27,543 bases of DNA from JBCBST01 sp039819115 (GTDB lineage: Bacteria; Bacteroidota; Rhodothermia; Balneolales; Balneolaceae). Made by a program: the position numbers and the translations under genes. The notes under the pieces were generated by a model. It worked only from the letters and a program-made list of their open reading frames with translations, searched no databases and was not told where the DNA came from. This document shows positions 8,270 through 16,047 of this stretch, in pieces; the stretch's first letter is position 1; each line of letters begins with the position of its first letter. Where the stretch lies: contig JBCBST010000035.1 of assembly GCA_039819115.1 (NCBI GenBank), forward strand, positions 1 through 27,543, written 5' to 3'.

Positions 8270-9064
8270 ATGTTTAGAGCATTAAGCACTGCAGCACTGG
8301 GAATGAGCGCCCAACAACGCCGGGTAGATAACGTTGCCAATAACCTGGCAAACGTGAGTACAACCGGCTTCAAGCGAAGCACCCTCGCTTTTCAGGATTT
8401 GTTTTACGAAAACCTTTCGGCATCAAAACTGGGAGGTTCCTCGAATGGAAGTTTCAATGAAGGGCCGGCTCTTCAAATTGGTCATGGCTCGCGTGCTGTA
8501 GCTTCGATTCGCAACTTTATGCAGGGCTCGGTTTCCGAGACCGGGAATCCACTAGATATGGCACTGAGCGGTGCCGGTTTTTTCCAGGTTGAACTTCCCG
8601 ACGGAAATATTGCCTACACCCGTGACGGTAATTTCAGTCTCGACTCAACCGGGTTGCTGGTTAATAACTCGGGGCTGCCACTGGCTGATCAGATTGAAAT
8701 CCCGGCTGATGCCATAGCCATAGAAATTACCCAGGACGGAACGGTATCCGCCATTATTGCCGGAGATAATTCTACCGTGGAGCTGGGCCAGATTGAACTG
8801 GCCAAGTTTGCCAATCCCGGTGGCCTGGAAGCGATGGGTGATAACCTGTTTGCCGAAACTGAATCGTCCGGGCTGCCCTTTTTTGGTGCCCCTGGTGAGG
8901 AAGGATTTGGAGTGATTCGTCAGGGATACCTGGAGCAGTCCAATGTGGACATCGTAACGGAAATGGTGCGCTTAATTGAAGCCCAGCGCGCGTATGAAAC
9001 CAATTCCAAGATGGTGCAAACCGCTGAGGATATGATGTCTACTACAAATTCAATCAAACGATAA
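8270..9064 (+). CDS. flgG: Flagellar distal rod protein FlgG
   Basis: At 264 aa this has the typical FlgG length (about 260). The N-terminus 'MFRALSTAALGMSAQQ' with 'VDNVANNLANVSTTGFK' is diagnostic, as is the C-terminus 'SNVDIVTEMVRLIEAQRAYE' followed by 'TAEDMMSTTNSI'. It forms the distal rod through the peptidoglycan and outer membrane. It lies between flgF and flgA, the order seen in many proteobacterial clusters. No anomaly is seen. Confidence 0.97.
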   Translation: MFRALSTAALGMSAQQRRVDNVANNLANVSTTGFKRSTLAFQDLFYENLSASKLGGSSNGSFNEGPALQIGHGSRAVASIRNFMQGSVSETGNPLDMALSGAGFFQVELPDGNIAYTRDGNFSLDSTGLLVNNSGLPLADQIEIPADAIAIEITQDGTVSAIIAGDNSTVELGQIELAKFANPGGLEAMGDNLFAETESSGLPFFGAPGEEGFGVIRQGYLEQSNVDIVTEMVRLIEAQRAYETNSKMVQTAEDMMSTTNSIKR

Positions 9065-9073
9065 CGTAACCTC

Positions 9074-9772
9074 ATGTATCTGCTTGCCAGCATGTTATTC
9101 TTAGGATTTTTGCTCCCGGAGCATACCTCACCCGTGCGTACTTCGGTGGAAGAATCCATTCTGGAGCAGACGCAGGCTCTCATTGAGGAACGCTATGATA
9201 CCGAAGGGTATCGATTTTCAGCATCTATACGGTGGATGCCTTCCCGACTCTCCGCGTTGAATCCGGCCTCTATTCGTTCGGTATCTATTCAGGGTAATGT
9301 ACAACGCTATACCAATCTGAATGTAGTAGTGGTAGAGCACGGCCTGGAAGTGACAGAACAGGTGAGAGTAAAGGTAGAAGCCTCCCGTTTTCTTCCTGTT
9401 CTTAAACATCGCATGCTCAGAGGAGAAGAGATTTCACAGGATGATATTACCATGAGTTGGGTATCGGTAAACCTGGACAAAGATAACGCGGTGAGTCGTG
9501 TGGAAGACATAGACGGCCACACCCTCAGAAAAAATCTGAATGCCGGCGCATACATTCTGAAGCACCAGCTTACCCCTATGCTATGGGTGAGAGAAACGGA
9601 GGATGTACAGTTCCTTTTCGAAGATAACGGCCTCCGTATTGCATTGACGTGCGAAGCTCGTCAAAACGGAGTTCAGGGAGAGATTATAGCGACCTATTGC
9701 AAAGAAACACGAAAGAAATACATGGCCGAAGTCATTCGGCCCGGAGTGGTACAATGGAGAAAAAACAACTGA
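9074..9772 (+). CDS. flgA: P-ring assembly chaperone FlgA (SAF domain)
   Basis: A 232-aa periplasmic protein that helps FlgI polymerise into the P ring. A hydrophobic N-terminal stretch (MYLLASMLFLGFLL) is a likely signal peptide. The SAF-domain region includes 'RFLPVLKHRMLRGEEISQDDI' split over residues about 107-127, then 'LRKNLNAGAYILKHQL', the usual FlgA pattern of 'r.i.aG..l....l'. Length matches the E. coli protein (about 219). Its 3' end overlaps flgH by 19 bp, showing tight coupling. Confidence 0.88.
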   Translation: MYLLASMLFLGFLLPEHTSPVRTSVEESILEQTQALIEERYDTEGYRFSASIRWMPSRLSALNPASIRSVSIQGNVQRYTNLNVVVVEHGLEVTEQVRVKVEASRFLPVLKHRMLRGEEISQDDITMSWVSVNLDKDNAVSRVEDIDGHTLRKNLNAGAYILKHQLTPMLWVRETEDVQFLFEDNGLRIALTCEARQNGVQGEIIATYCKETRKKYMAEVIRPGVVQWRKNN

Positions 9773-10368
9773 TTCTTAAACTGATCATAGGGCTTGTTTG
9801 TAGTACTGGAATACATGCCCAGACCTCGCTCTATCGCGATATAAAAGCAAACAGAGTGGGCGATGTGATTACCGTCATATTGCAGGAGAGTACATCGGGT
9901 AGTTCCACCGCTGATAAAGATGCAGCTTCCACAACCGACGGATCGGCTACCGGATCGGTAAGCGGTAACTTTCTTCCATTTGAACCCGTTTTTGGTTCGG
10001 GAGCAACCGTAAACTTTGGATCTAACCAGCGGAATAACTCGGTTCAGCGCCAGCTACTCCAGGGCTTTATCAGTGTGCAAATCAAGGAAGTAACCCCTTC
10101 AGGTTCGTTGATCGTTGAAGGTTCGCGTCAAACCGAGGTAAATGGAGAAGTCCATGAAATGAGCCTGTCCGGAATCGTGCGGCCTATCGATGTAAACGGT
10201 ATGAATGAGGTCCTTTCCTATCGCATAGCGAATGCCAACATCAGTTATCATAAGAAGGGAGGGCTTAAAGGAAACAAGAAAGACCGTGGTCGCCTTAGAA
10301 AAATCGCGTTTGGAGCGCTTTCCTTAGGCTTAGGTGCCGCAATCATCATGAACCAAACCGATGGTTAA
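9754..10368 (+). CDS. flgH: L-ring protein FlgH, apparently without a lipobox
   Basis: FlgH forms the outer-membrane L ring. This 204-aa protein has the family motifs 'SLYRDIKANRVGDVITVIL' (about residues 25-43), 'GSLIVEGSRQTEVNGE' and 'LSGIVRPIDVNGMNEVLSYRIANANISY'. The ATG at 9754 is chosen because it starts a good signal peptide ending HA/QT; the same frame is open further upstream but that part overlaps flgA and has no signal. Unlike enterobacterial FlgH, no lipobox Cys follows the signal: the only early Cys (residue 16) lies inside the hydrophobic core. The C-terminus carries a basic stretch and an added hydrophobic helix (IAFGALSLGLGAAIIM). Confidence 0.92.
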   Translation: MEKKQLILKLIIGLVCSTGIHAQTSLYRDIKANRVGDVITVILQESTSGSSTADKDAASTTDGSATGSVSGNFLPFEPVFGSGATVNFGSNQRNNSVQRQLLQGFISVQIKEVTPSGSLIVEGSRQTEVNGEVHEMSLSGIVRPIDVNGMNEVLSYRIANANISYHKKGGLKGNKKDRGRLRKIAFGALSLGLGAAIIMNQTDG

Positions 10369-11500
10369 CCGCATTATGAGTCACTCTATTCGCTCTATAC
10401 TTTTTATTCTGGTACTGGTTTTAACCGCGCAGACCGCAATGACCCAAACCCGGATCAGCGATTTGGTAGGCATTGATAAGCTGAAACGCAAAGAATTGAT
10501 TGGTTATGGATTGGTGACCGGTCTGGACCGTACAGGCGATCGGTCGATGAGTAACCGTGGTGCGGTATTCACCGTGCAGTCTATCGCCAACATGCTGGCC
10601 AATTTTGGTATCGTGGTTGATGTGGAGCAACTACGAACGCTTAACGTTGCGGCGGTGATGGTAACGGCAACCGTTTCGCCTTACCACAGTCCGGGTAGTG
10701 AAATCGACGTTACGGTTTCGTCTCTAGGTGATGCAAGAAGCCTGCAGGGAGGGGTTCTGCTTCAGACCCCACTTATAGATCCGGATAATGAGCTGGTATA
10801 TGCCCGCGCCCAGGGGCCACTGGTCGTTGGTGGTGTGACGGCAGAGATACCCGGCGCCAGAGCTTCTCAGAACCAGACCTTAACGGCAACGGTACCGCGT
10901 GGTGGAATTGTGGAACGAAATGAAGAATACGATTTAAATACAGACGAACCTTTAGGGTTGGTTCTGCGCGATCCGAATTTTGGAAACGCAAGAAACATCG
11001 TTGAAAAGATCAACGAAACTTTCGACGAAGAACTGGCCGACATGCGTCACCCCGGTCTGATACAGGTTCAGTGGCCGGAAGCTTTCCGGGACATCGGGGA
11101 GCGGAATATTTTTACAAGTATAATCCTGGAACAGGAAATTGAGGTTCAGACCCCTGCCCGTGTGGTCATTAACGAACGAACCGGAACCATTGTGGCAGGC
11201 GGAGAAGTGATTATTGAAGAAGCCATGATTTCGCATGGTAATGTGCAGATAACCACCCAGGTGACTCCATTTGTGAGTCAGCCGCCGGCATTCAGTGGGG
11301 GACAAACCCAGGTACTGGATGTACCCGAGGCAGGTATTGAGCAGCAACAGGCCCAAACGATTGTGCTCGAACCAAAAACTACGGTGCAGCAGTTAGCTGC
11401 CTCTTTAAACACTCTGGGATTAAGTCCCCGCGATATCATCTCCATTTTCCAGGCACTGGATAAATCGGGCGTGCTTCGCGGAACCCTAATCGTAATGTAG
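10361..11500 (+). CDS. flgI: P-ring protein FlgI
   Basis: FlgI forms the periplasmic P ring around the rod. The signal peptide has the core 'ILFILVLVLTAQTAMTQ'; the mature protein begins near 'TRISDLVGI'. Conserved motifs include 'LIGYGLVTGLDRTGD', 'NVAAVMVTATVSPYHSPGSEID', 'LGDARSLQGGVLLQTPL' and the C-terminal 'LNTLGLSPRDIISIFQALDKSGVL'. Length is 379 aa from the first ATG, which overlaps flgH by 8 bp. The ATG at 10376 (374 aa) gives a shorter n-region and is equally possible. Confidence 0.96.
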   Translation: MVNRIMSHSIRSILFILVLVLTAQTAMTQTRISDLVGIDKLKRKELIGYGLVTGLDRTGDRSMSNRGAVFTVQSIANMLANFGIVVDVEQLRTLNVAAVMVTATVSPYHSPGSEIDVTVSSLGDARSLQGGVLLQTPLIDPDNELVYARAQGPLVVGGVTAEIPGARASQNQTLTATVPRGGIVERNEEYDLNTDEPLGLVLRDPNFGNARNIVEKINETFDEELADMRHPGLIQVQWPEAFRDIGERNIFTSIILEQEIEVQTPARVVINERTGTIVAGGEVIIEEAMISHGNVQITTQVTPFVSQPPAFSGGQTQVLDVPEAGIEQQQAQTIVLEPKTTVQQLAASLNTLGLSPRDIISIFQALDKSGVLRGTLIVM

Positions 11501-11512
11501 CAGCAACAGGCC

Positions 11513-11839
11513 ATGAAAGTAGATGCATTTATAGACATCGCACGCCAGCAGGTAAGCGAACAAACTCAGATGGACATTAAGAAAGAGAAGGCCGCAAACG
11601 ACTTCGAAGAGATCTTTGCCCGGCACCTCGTAAACGAGATGACGAAAAGCTCGTTCAAAATGTCGGAGGGTGGTGGTATGATGGGTGCCTCGTCAAACAT
11701 ATATCGTCAGCATGTAACCGAGGCTCTGGCAAGTGAACTGGCTTCTCAGCGCAAACTGGGTATGGCCGATTTAGTGACTAAATACTGGAACCAACCTCCA
11801 GAAGAACCTTCCACAATTAACATACAAGAGAACGAATGA
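11513..11839 (+). CDS. flgJ: FlgJ rod-binding domain protein (no muramidase domain)
   Basis: This 108-aa protein matches only the N-terminal rod-binding half of FlgJ: 'AANDFEEIFARHLVNEMTKS' followed by 'GGGMMGASSNIYRQHVTEALA'. It acts as a rod cap or scaffold. The C-terminal glucosaminidase found in gamma-proteobacterial FlgJ is absent, as in many other phyla, where a separate enzyme opens the peptidoglycan. It starts 12 bp after flgI and its stop overlaps the flgN start by 4 bp (ATGA). Confidence 0.88.
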   Translation: MKVDAFIDIARQQVSEQTQMDIKKEKAANDFEEIFARHLVNEMTKSSFKMSEGGGMMGASSNIYRQHVTEALASELASQRKLGMADLVTKYWNQPPEEPSTINIQENE

Positions 11840-12351
11840 GTACATCCCAAAACAAAGAACTCTTAGAATCCATACGGGGGCATGTTGCCTTACTCGACCG
11901 TACCTCCAAACAACTGATCCAGGTGATGGATCAACAGATAAGAGCGGTTATTACGGCAAACGAATCTCACATCGAACGCCTGTCGGATATGCACCAGAGT
12001 GTGTCGAAGGAGTTCAAAAACTATGAATCCCAGTTTATTGCTGAGCTTTCGCGCTTACTTGAGATGAACGGAGAGGAGGAACAGGAATCGGTTCGGCTTC
12101 AGCTTCTAAAAGAGCGATATCCGGAATTCCAGTCTGAAATCGATCAGTGGCATAACCTGCTGACAGAGAATACGCGAACGCTGCAGACCAAACACGATCA
12201 GATTATAGAGCTGCTGGAATTTGCAATGGCTCAAAATGCCAAGATGATGCACTCTTTGTATAACGAACATCATCAAAAGAACACCCATTACGGGGTTGAA
12301 GGCAGTAAAACCACTCATTTTGCCGGAGTAGCGGTTAATCAACATATCTGA
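11836..12351 (+). CDS. flgN: FlgN-like export chaperone for FlgK and FlgL
   Basis: A 171-aa, mostly alpha-helical, Gln/Glu-rich protein with no membrane segment, resembling FlgN in length and heptad character. Sequence motifs are weak in this family, so the call rests on size, coiled-coil appearance and its place directly before flgK and flgL, the hook-filament junction proteins that FlgN carries to FlhA. The last 25 residues are polar and less helical. The gene starts inside the flgJ stop (ATGA) and ends 2 bp before flgK. Confidence 0.75.
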   Translation: MSTSQNKELLESIRGHVALLDRTSKQLIQVMDQQIRAVITANESHIERLSDMHQSVSKEFKNYESQFIAELSRLLEMNGEEEQESVRLQLLKERYPEFQSEIDQWHNLLTENTRTLQTKHDQIIELLEFAMAQNAKMMHSLYNEHHQKNTHYGVEGSKTTHFAGVAVNQHI

Positions 12352-12353
12352 GT

Positions 12354-13712
12354 ATGCGAGGGCTTTTTGAAATAGCGAACAGCGGACTCCGAACCGCAGA
12401 GCGAGCCTTAACGGCAACGTCAAACAATATCATAAATGCGGATACGCCGGGCTATACGCGTCAGCGTATTGATCGGGCTCCGGTTGGGATGAGTATGGGT
12501 GGATATCACACCGGTTTAGGGGTGAATATCACCGATTTAACGCGCATGCGTAATGAGATGAACGATGTAATGCTGAACGAAAAGAGACAGGATTACTCGT
12601 ACATGGACAACAAGAATATGGTTTTTCAACAGCTCGAAGCGGTGATGACCACCGATACAGGCAACGATCTGGACATGAATATCAGCAACGTGCTTGATTC
12701 GTTTTCTGAGTTGTCCAGTAATCCCCAGGATATCAGCGTCCGGAACAGCCTGGTGAGTTATGCCGAACAGCTAACGAGTAAGTTCAGGAGTCTGAGCCAA
12801 AGCCTGGATCGTCAAAGCGAGCTAACCCGCGAAGGCGCCTACCAGAGTGTGGATACCGTAAACCAGATTTTAAAAGATATTCAGTCGCTCAATGAATCCA
12901 TCACTCAAGCCGAAACCGCCGGAGAAGCCGACAATACTGCGTTGGATTTGAGAGTGCGCAAACTGCAGGAACTGTCAGACTGGATTGGATTTGATACACA
13001 AAACAACGGAAAAGGCGGGGTTGAGATCCGGGTAGGAGGTATCGTCCTGCTTGATGAAGACACCATTCAGCCCCTTACTACCGAAGTGGACGATGGCAAT
13101 AAAACGTTTCGCTTACGCCTGGAAAGTGGGTTGGAAATAGAAACGAGCGGAGGGAAACTGGGCGCTGAAATCGATTTATACCAACAGGATATACTGGCGC
13201 TTAAACAACAGCTGGATGACTTAGCAGCCTCAGTTGTACAATCGCTAAACGGAGTACATAGCTCCGGTTTTGGGATCGAAGACACCGTAAATCGTGCGTT
13301 TTTTGATCCTTCATTTACTACAGCTTCTACCATCTCAGTCAGTCAGAACATCCTGGATAATCCATTACATATCGCTGCATCCGACGTAGCCGGAGAAGCA
13401 GGAAACGGTGAGCTGGCCGCGCAGATTGCGGATCTCAGAAACCAACCGCTCGTAAACGGAAGCCGGTTTGTAGACTACGCCATTGAATTAATCAGTGCTC
13501 CCGGAACGGAAGTCAACGCCCTGAATGCACAGATGGAAGCCCGCGATGCCGAGATTCAGCTTTTGAATGCCCAGCAGGAAAATGAGGCCGGTGTAAACGT
13601 AGACGAAGAGCTTAGTCTCATGATTCGTTTTCAGAACTCCTACCAGGCAGCCGCACAGGTCTTAACCACGGCACAGGAAATGTACGACACCCTAATTGGA
13701 ATATTGAGGTAA
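12354..13712 (+). CDS. flgK: Hook-filament junction protein FlgK (HAP1)
   Basis: FlgK joins hook to filament. The N-terminus 'FEIANSGLRTAERALTATSN' with 'NIINADTPGYTRQR' is the classic FlgK signature, and the C-terminus 'SLMIRFQNSYQAAAQVLTTAQ' completes the helical D0/D1 pair. At 452 aa it is shorter than E. coli FlgK (547), so the outer variable domain is reduced. It is exported by the type III apparatus without a cleaved signal. It lies between flgN and flgL. Confidence 0.96.
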   Translation: MRGLFEIANSGLRTAERALTATSNNIINADTPGYTRQRIDRAPVGMSMGGYHTGLGVNITDLTRMRNEMNDVMLNEKRQDYSYMDNKNMVFQQLEAVMTTDTGNDLDMNISNVLDSFSELSSNPQDISVRNSLVSYAEQLTSKFRSLSQSLDRQSELTREGAYQSVDTVNQILKDIQSLNESITQAETAGEADNTALDLRVRKLQELSDWIGFDTQNNGKGGVEIRVGGIVLLDEDTIQPLTTEVDDGNKTFRLRLESGLEIETSGGKLGAEIDLYQQDILALKQQLDDLAASVVQSLNGVHSSGFGIEDTVNRAFFDPSFTTASTISVSQNILDNPLHIAASDVAGEAGNGELAAQIADLRNQPLVNGSRFVDYAIELISAPGTEVNALNAQMEARDAEIQLLNAQQENEAGVNVDEELSLMIRFQNSYQAAAQVLTTAQEMYDTLIGILR

Positions 13713-13720
13713 GCTAAGCT

Positions 13721-14611
13721 ATGCGTGTGACTCAGAACATTTTATTCGGAAATTTTATCCGGGACATCAACAAAAACAGAGGCGAACAGGCAGAACTTCA
13801 GTCTAACTTGTCTACGGGTAAAACGGTGAGGGTAGCCTCGCAGGATCCCGTCAGCTTTCAGCGTAGCAGGGTAATCGAGGAAAACATCCGCAAAGAAGAG
13901 CAGTTTCAAAGTAATATTGATAATGGACTTCGCCAGGGTCGCCTGGTTCAGGAAACCCTGGATAATGTGATCGACCGGTTGATAGAAGTAAAGGAAGTTT
14001 CCGTTCGGGGTTCTTCCGATTCCCTGGGCGAATCGAATCGCGAAAGTATAGCCAACCAATTGGAAGGGATTCGGGATAGCCTGATTAATTCCTTTAACCT
14101 GAGTTATGGAGACCGCTATCTCTTTGCAGGTACGAATAGCGGCCAAATTCCCTTCCAGTATGACGAAGTAACCGATTCGGTCATCAACAACAGTAATGCC
14201 AACGCTCCACGTATTCAGGCCGGCGATGGTATTACCGTGGAAATCAGTCTCTCCGGGCAGGATTTGACCGCAACCCCTGGTGGCGATCTGTTTGAGATCA
14301 TAGGTGATATCGAAGAAGCCATGCGTAACAACGATCAGAGCGCCATCAATGCACAGCTTGGGCGAGTGGATGATATGATTGAGCATGTGACCGACTTAAC
14401 CTCGCAACTGGGTAATAACATAAACCGGCTGGATTTTTTAAACGAGCAATATGAGAGCCTCAATATCACCCAGCAGGCTAATGTCAGCGAATTAGTAGAT
14501 ACCGATTATGCCCAGGCATTCTCTGATTTACAGCGCAAACAAGTAGCATACGACTCCGCTATGGCTGTCCATAGCACTATGTTTAACAATACGTTACTCG
14601 ACTATTTATAA
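13721..14611 (+). CDS. flgL: Hook-filament junction protein FlgL (HAP3)
   Basis: A 296-aa flagellin-like protein. The N-terminus has 'LQSNLSTGKTVRVASQDPVS' and the C-terminus 'DYAQAFSDLQRKQVAYDSAM', the D0/D1 pattern shared with flagellin. FlgL is preferred over flagellin because it follows flgK directly, has 'SYGDRYLFAGTNS' (the FlgL YLF.G motif), and is close to the usual FlgL length of about 300. It ends immediately before the next gene's ATG with no gap. Confidence 0.93.
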   Translation: MRVTQNILFGNFIRDINKNRGEQAELQSNLSTGKTVRVASQDPVSFQRSRVIEENIRKEEQFQSNIDNGLRQGRLVQETLDNVIDRLIEVKEVSVRGSSDSLGESNRESIANQLEGIRDSLINSFNLSYGDRYLFAGTNSGQIPFQYDEVTDSVINNSNANAPRIQAGDGITVEISLSGQDLTATPGGDLFEIIGDIEEAMRNNDQSAINAQLGRVDDMIEHVTDLTSQLGNNINRLDFLNEQYESLNITQQANVSELVDTDYAQAFSDLQRKQVAYDSAMAVHSTMFNNTLLDYL

Positions 14612-16021
14612 ATGAATCGATTACTCAACCTTCAACTAACTCCTTTTTTCACCCCACAAACCGAAGCTGATATGAAAGAGCAAGAATCATACGAATCAAC
14701 GCAAGAAACCAAGTTTGCCGCCTGGGTAGATTTAGTCGTGGATGTAAGTCGCCCGTTGGTGCTGGACTGGAAAAAAATGAACCACTGGATGAGTATTTTC
14801 AATTCAGTAACCTTACTGGGTGCAGGGCATGCTCCGCTCTCCATGCCAAGTAGTTTAACCTGGAAACCCAAAAAAGAGGAATGGTCGAAATCGGAGCAAT
14901 GGAATGCCTGCCTGGCTTCAGCTAAACGGAAATGGGTGCTGTTTGTGGATGCCGAAGAAGAACTGCGATTCACTGATTTTCCAACCCAGGATGATATTAA
15001 CCCCCAACACTGGTCGCCGGCGCTTATTCTGCATACCGAAGAAGAGAACAGGATGCAGCACTACCAGATGAGACTGGTTCATAAACCCAAAAAAGGGGGA
15101 GTGTTTACCGGTAAAAATCTACCTGACTGTACGCAGTACATTCTCGCGCACAACATAACCCTGAGTAATCTGCCGGTTATAATTGAACGGGAAGACAGCC
15201 CGATGATGAGTATCGATCCTGAAGATGAACTGGGTATTTCAGACTTTGCCCCGGCTTTATATCTGGTAGAAGGATACCGGTATTTCAAGGAAAACAAATA
15301 TGTACACGCAGCAGCTCAGTATAGGCAGTTGCTGAAAATGGATTATTTGCTTCCCTTTGATCGTTTGGCGGCTGTTAACGGCTTGGCTACTTGTTTGGCA
15401 GAACAGCACCGGTGGGATAAGGCTATTATTCTAACCGAGCAATCGCTGGAAGCAGAGCCTTTTCAGTACCTGCCATACCTGATCCAGTACCGTATTTATC
15501 AACTTCAGAAACAGTGGCAAAAAGCGTATGAAGCACTTAGCCGGTACATGGAACGCATGGAGTTGCACTCGCAGGCTACCTATGATATTGCGTTGAGTGA
15601 AGAAGAAACCCTCACTAATCTGGCAGATTTGTGTTTGCGTAATGGCCAGCAGGATCTTGCGACCGAGTATCTGAATGAGCTTTTTAATCTTAAAAATGGC
15701 GAGGTCAATCGCTCGTTTCTGAACCAGTTATTGGTGATGTCGATTGAATTAGGCGACGAGAAAAAGGCCCGGTTCTTTTTTAACACCATGTTCGACGATG
15801 CATTTCCCAATAACCTCACCGAAGAAGACAACATCTGCCTGAATGACTACATGGATATGTTTCTTAAGCAGGGGTGGTTCGATATGGTGTACGAGGTATA
15901 TAGCCAACTGTACGAAGAGCACCGGCAGGTAGATGAGTACAAGCGTCGTTTGATTGTAGCTGCCATCAAAACGAACCGTGTGGAACAGGCACGACGACTG
16001 GCAACAAAAGAAGTAGCCTGA
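14612..16021 (+). CDS. TPR protein with degenerate family-2 glycosyltransferase-like N-terminus
   Basis: This 469-aa protein closes the flg operon, starting on the base after the flgL stop. Residues about 75-125 resemble the core of GT2-TPR proteins: 'EEWSKSEQWNACLASAKRKW' aligns with the family's 'W...FS.ARN....A.G.W', and VDAEEEL (112-118) takes the place of LDADEVL, so the DxD motif is DAE (D113, E115). The expected first nucleotide-binding strand is not recognisable. Residues about 220-460 form several TPR-like helical pairs, for example 'GYRYFKENKYVHAAAQYRQL'. No signal peptide or membrane helix is seen. It may bind or modify filament proteins, as a weak glycosyltransferase or a pseudoenzyme scaffold. 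A second in-frame ATG at 14672 could be the start. Confidence 0.75.
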   Translation: MNRLLNLQLTPFFTPQTEADMKEQESYESTQETKFAAWVDLVVDVSRPLVLDWKKMNHWMSIFNSVTLLGAGHAPLSMPSSLTWKPKKEEWSKSEQWNACLASAKRKWVLFVDAEEELRFTDFPTQDDINPQHWSPALILHTEEENRMQHYQMRLVHKPKKGGVFTGKNLPDCTQYILAHNITLSNLPVIIEREDSPMMSIDPEDELGISDFAPALYLVEGYRYFKENKYVHAAAQYRQLLKMDYLLPFDRLAAVNGLATCLAEQHRWDKAIILTEQSLEAEPFQYLPYLIQYRIYQLQKQWQKAYEALSRYMERMELHSQATYDIALSEEETLTNLADLCLRNGQQDLATEYLNELFNLKNGEVNRSFLNQLLVMSIELGDEKKARFFFNTMFDDAFPNNLTEEDNICLNDYMDMFLKQGWFDMVYEVYSQLYEEHRQVDEYKRRLIVAAIKTNRVEQARRLATKEVA

Positions 16022-16025
16022 TGGG

Positions 16026-16047
16026 GAAGGAGGGTTATTCCTCCTTC
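16026..16047. terminator. Stem-loop between convergent genes
   Basis: GAAGGAGG and CCTCCTTC form a perfect 8-bp stem around a 6-nt loop. It lies just after the plus-strand TPR gene stop (16021) and overlaps the last codons of the minus-strand regulator, so it could end transcripts from both directions. There is no T-run on either side, so it may be a weak or factor-assisted terminator. Confidence 0.45.

Noticed and set aside
9649..9753. Longer FlgH starting inside flgA
   Set aside because: The extra 35 residues are polar and read through flgA in another frame; the ATG at 9754 begins a proper signal peptide.
13721..14611. flgL as a flagellin gene
   Set aside because: Flagellin-like ends are shared, but the YLFAGT motif and position after flgK identify FlgL.
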